A stretch of DNA of 8,705 nucleotides from Flavobacterium sp. (GTDB taxonomy: Bacteria > Bacteroidota > Bacteroidia > Flavobacteriales > Flavobacteriaceae), in assembly GCA_030150335.1 (NCBI GenBank), contig JASLGC010000203.1, forward strand, positions 1 through 8,705, written 5' to 3'. Numbering within the stretch: the first letter of the stretch is position 1; each line of letters starts with the position of its first letter. Below, in pieces: positions 7,735 to 8,705 of the stretch. The position numbers were made by a program, and so were the translations under genes. The notes beneath the pieces were generated by a model. It saw only the letters and a program-made list of their open reading frames with translations, was not told the origin of the DNA and ran no database searches.

Positions 7735-8571
7735 ATGGATTTGATGAAGAACAAGGGAATTGATTTTTATTTAAATGGAAGTATTCACGTATCTGTAGCA
7801 GTTTTTGCCCTGGTACAAATGACTTTTTACTTTTGCCATTTGCCATTTGATGGCGTTGTTTCTGCTATGGCATTTGCCGGAACACTTTTTTCGTACAACT
7901 TCATCAAATATGCTGATTTTGTATATCACCACAGAAATAATTTATCGAGAAAATTTAAGACAATCGTTGCTGTTAGTTTATTAGCTTTAGTAGTCGGCAC
8001 TATCTGTTTTTTCTTGCTTAGCTTAAAAGCACAATTAGTCACCGTCAGTCTATTGCTACTATCTATTTTTTATGCCATTCCCATCAACGATAAAATACCT
8101 AATCTCCGAAATTGGGCAGGGCTAAAAGTATATATTGTCTGTCTGTGTTGGGCAACAGTAACCTTGATAGTACCTATTGTCAATGCAGGGTTAGAGCTAA
8201 GTTGGGACATCGGCATTAAGTTTACCCAACGCTTTATTTTAGTGCTGATATTAATCGGTATTTTTGAAATAGTCGATTTACAGTTTGACGATAATAAACT
8301 AAAAACACTCCCACAAACATTGGGAACTCTCAATACAAAATGGCTACTAACTTTTCTATTAATACCATTCTATGTAATCGAATTTTTTAAGGTAGGATAT
8401 CAATCTATACAAGCCTGGAATAACCTTGTCATAGTTTTGCTGACGCTTTTCTTTATTTGGTACGCATCAAGAGAGCGAACCAAGATATACACCCTGTTTT
8501 GGGTAGAAAGTGTTCCGATTGTATGGTGGTTGTTAGTGGTAATAGAAAGCTTTTCAGAAACTCCAGTATAG
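7735..8571 (+). CDS. Polytopic membrane protein, divergent UbiA-superfamily prenyltransferase-like
   Basis: The 278-residue protein is mostly hydrophobic, with about eight or nine membrane segments (roughly 17-33, 42-59, 76-95, 98-116, 132-152, 166-182, 202-220, 230-245 and 253-271). The size and layout fit UbiA-type intramembrane prenyltransferases, which attach a prenyl chain to an aromatic or other acceptor. The best match is EIVDLQFDDNKLKTLPQTLG (178-197). It resembles the second Asp-rich motif plus the following TLP...G signature, with D181 and D185 in the acidic positions. The first motif, normally NDxxDxxxD, is reduced to N55...D61 (NFIKYAD), so Mg-diphosphate binding in the standard way is doubtful. 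It may have another substrate or have lost catalysis. The ATG at 7735 is chosen because it follows the promoter box; an in-frame ATG at 7744 is an alternative. Specific function unknown. Confidence 0.75.
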   Translation: MDLMKNKGIDFYLNGSIHVSVAVFALVQMTFYFCHLPFDGVVSAMAFAGTLFSYNFIKYADFVYHHRNNLSRKFKTIVAVSLLALVVGTICFFLLSLKAQLVTVSLLLLSIFYAIPINDKIPNLRNWAGLKVYIVCLCWATVTLIVPIVNAGLELSWDIGIKFTQRFILVLILIGIFEIVDLQFDDNKLKTLPQTLGTLNTKWLLTFLLIPFYVIEFFKVGYQSIQAWNNLVIVLLTLFFIWYASRERTKIYTLFWVESVPIVWWLLVVIESFSETPV

Positions 8572-8573
8572 TG

Positions 8574-8597
8574 TTTTTTTAGTTGAGTCTAAAAAAA
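8574..8597. repeat. A/T-rich inverted repeat after the UbiA-like gene, possible weak terminator
   Basis: TTTTTTTAG (8574-8582) and CTAAAAAAA (8589-8597) are perfect 9-bp arms around a 6-base loop, TTGAGT, starting two bases after the stop codon. A transcript would form a hairpin, but the stem has one G-C pair and no T-tract follows, so it is not a canonical terminator. It also occupies the -33 region of the next gene's promoter. Confidence 0.4.
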
Positions 8598-8599
8598 TG

Positions 8600-8607
8600 T
8601 ATATTTG
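8600..8607 (+). promoter_or_regulatory. -7 box of the promoter for the gene starting at 8629
   Basis: TATATTTG is a full match to TAnnTTTG, 21 bases before the ATG, the same spacing as at the lipoprotein gene. At the -33 position there is only a T-run (8574-8580) instead of TTTG. The leader downstream is A-rich without a Shine-Dalgarno site. Confidence 0.55.
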
Positions 8608-8628
8608 CAATAATATAAATACACAAAG

Positions 8629-8705
8629 ATGATACAACTTGTAAATGACGTTAAGACAAACGGAAATGTAGTTTTCGTTTTAAGCAAAGACAATAAAGGA
8701 GCTGT
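8629..8705 (+). CDS. Start of an unidentified gene, 3' end outside window
   Basis: An ATG at 8629 opens a frame of 25 complete codons that runs off the right edge without a stop. The peptide begins MIQLVNDVKTNGNVVFVLSK, a charged helix followed by a hydrophobic strand, which suggests a soluble protein with no signal peptide. A matching promoter box lies just upstream, and this start lies 57 bases after the previous stop, so it is probably a separate transcription unit. I do not recognise the family from this much sequence. Confidence 0.6.
   Translation, partial: MIQLVNDVKTNGNVVFVLSKDNKGA

Noticed and set aside
8070..8333. Minus-strand open frame of 87 codons
   Set aside because: It lies opposite the UbiA-like membrane gene, whose frame has a coherent membrane protein pattern; the antisense product has none.
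1..8705. CRISPR arrays, insertion sequences, tRNA or rRNA genes
   Set aside because: No spaced direct repeats, transposase, terminal inverted repeats, cloverleaf or rRNA-like sequence was seen on either strand.

Overview
The window looks like a chromosomal segment from a member of the Bacteroidota, most likely a flavobacterium (family Flavobacteriaceae; genus not assignable from this alone). The DNA is AT-rich and the intergenic gaps carry A/T-rich leaders without clear Shine-Dalgarno sites. Each intergenic start is preceded by a good match to the Bacteroidota -7 promoter box TAnnTTTG. The glycine decarboxylase reads like the flavobacterial form, and the small lipoprotein has a Cys-Lys-Asp start like the surface-export signal of this phylum.

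Layout. (1) From the left edge to 4075 (+) lies a very large protein of at least 1355 residues, a Dna2-like fusion of an N-terminal PD-(D/E)XK (RecB/Cas4-type) nuclease with an SF1B helicase. It ends in an unassigned alpha/beta region of about 300 residues. Its frame is open at the left edge, so the true start is probably outside the window. (2) A 121-base gap holds a 17-bp tandem duplication nested in an 11-bp inverted repeat, overlapping a well-formed promoter. (3) 4197-4685 (+) encodes a small helical lipoprotein. (4) A strong hairpin at 4703-4736, with A and T tracts on both sides, serves as a shared terminator for the lipoprotein gene and for gcvP, which converges on it. (5) 4758-7610 (-) is an intact gcvP, the P-protein of the glycine cleavage system. 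(6) A 124-base divergent intergenic region has one -7 box facing each way. (7) 7735-8571 (+) is a polytopic membrane protein that looks like a divergent UbiA-superfamily member with a degenerate first Asp motif. (8) The first 25 codons of another gene start at 8629, behind a promoter box, and run off the right edge.

The genes do not form an obvious single pathway. Apart from whatever lies upstream of the helicase, each seems to be its own transcription unit. gcvP is housekeeping one-carbon/glycine metabolism. The nuclease-helicase probably acts in DNA repair, recombination or defence. The most unusual items are the nuclease-helicase with its unexplained C-terminal region, which seems to contain a duplicated beta-alpha-beta unit, the nested repeat structure in front of the lipoprotein gene, and the divergent UbiA-like protein. 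No CRISPR array, insertion sequence, tRNA or rRNA is visible.
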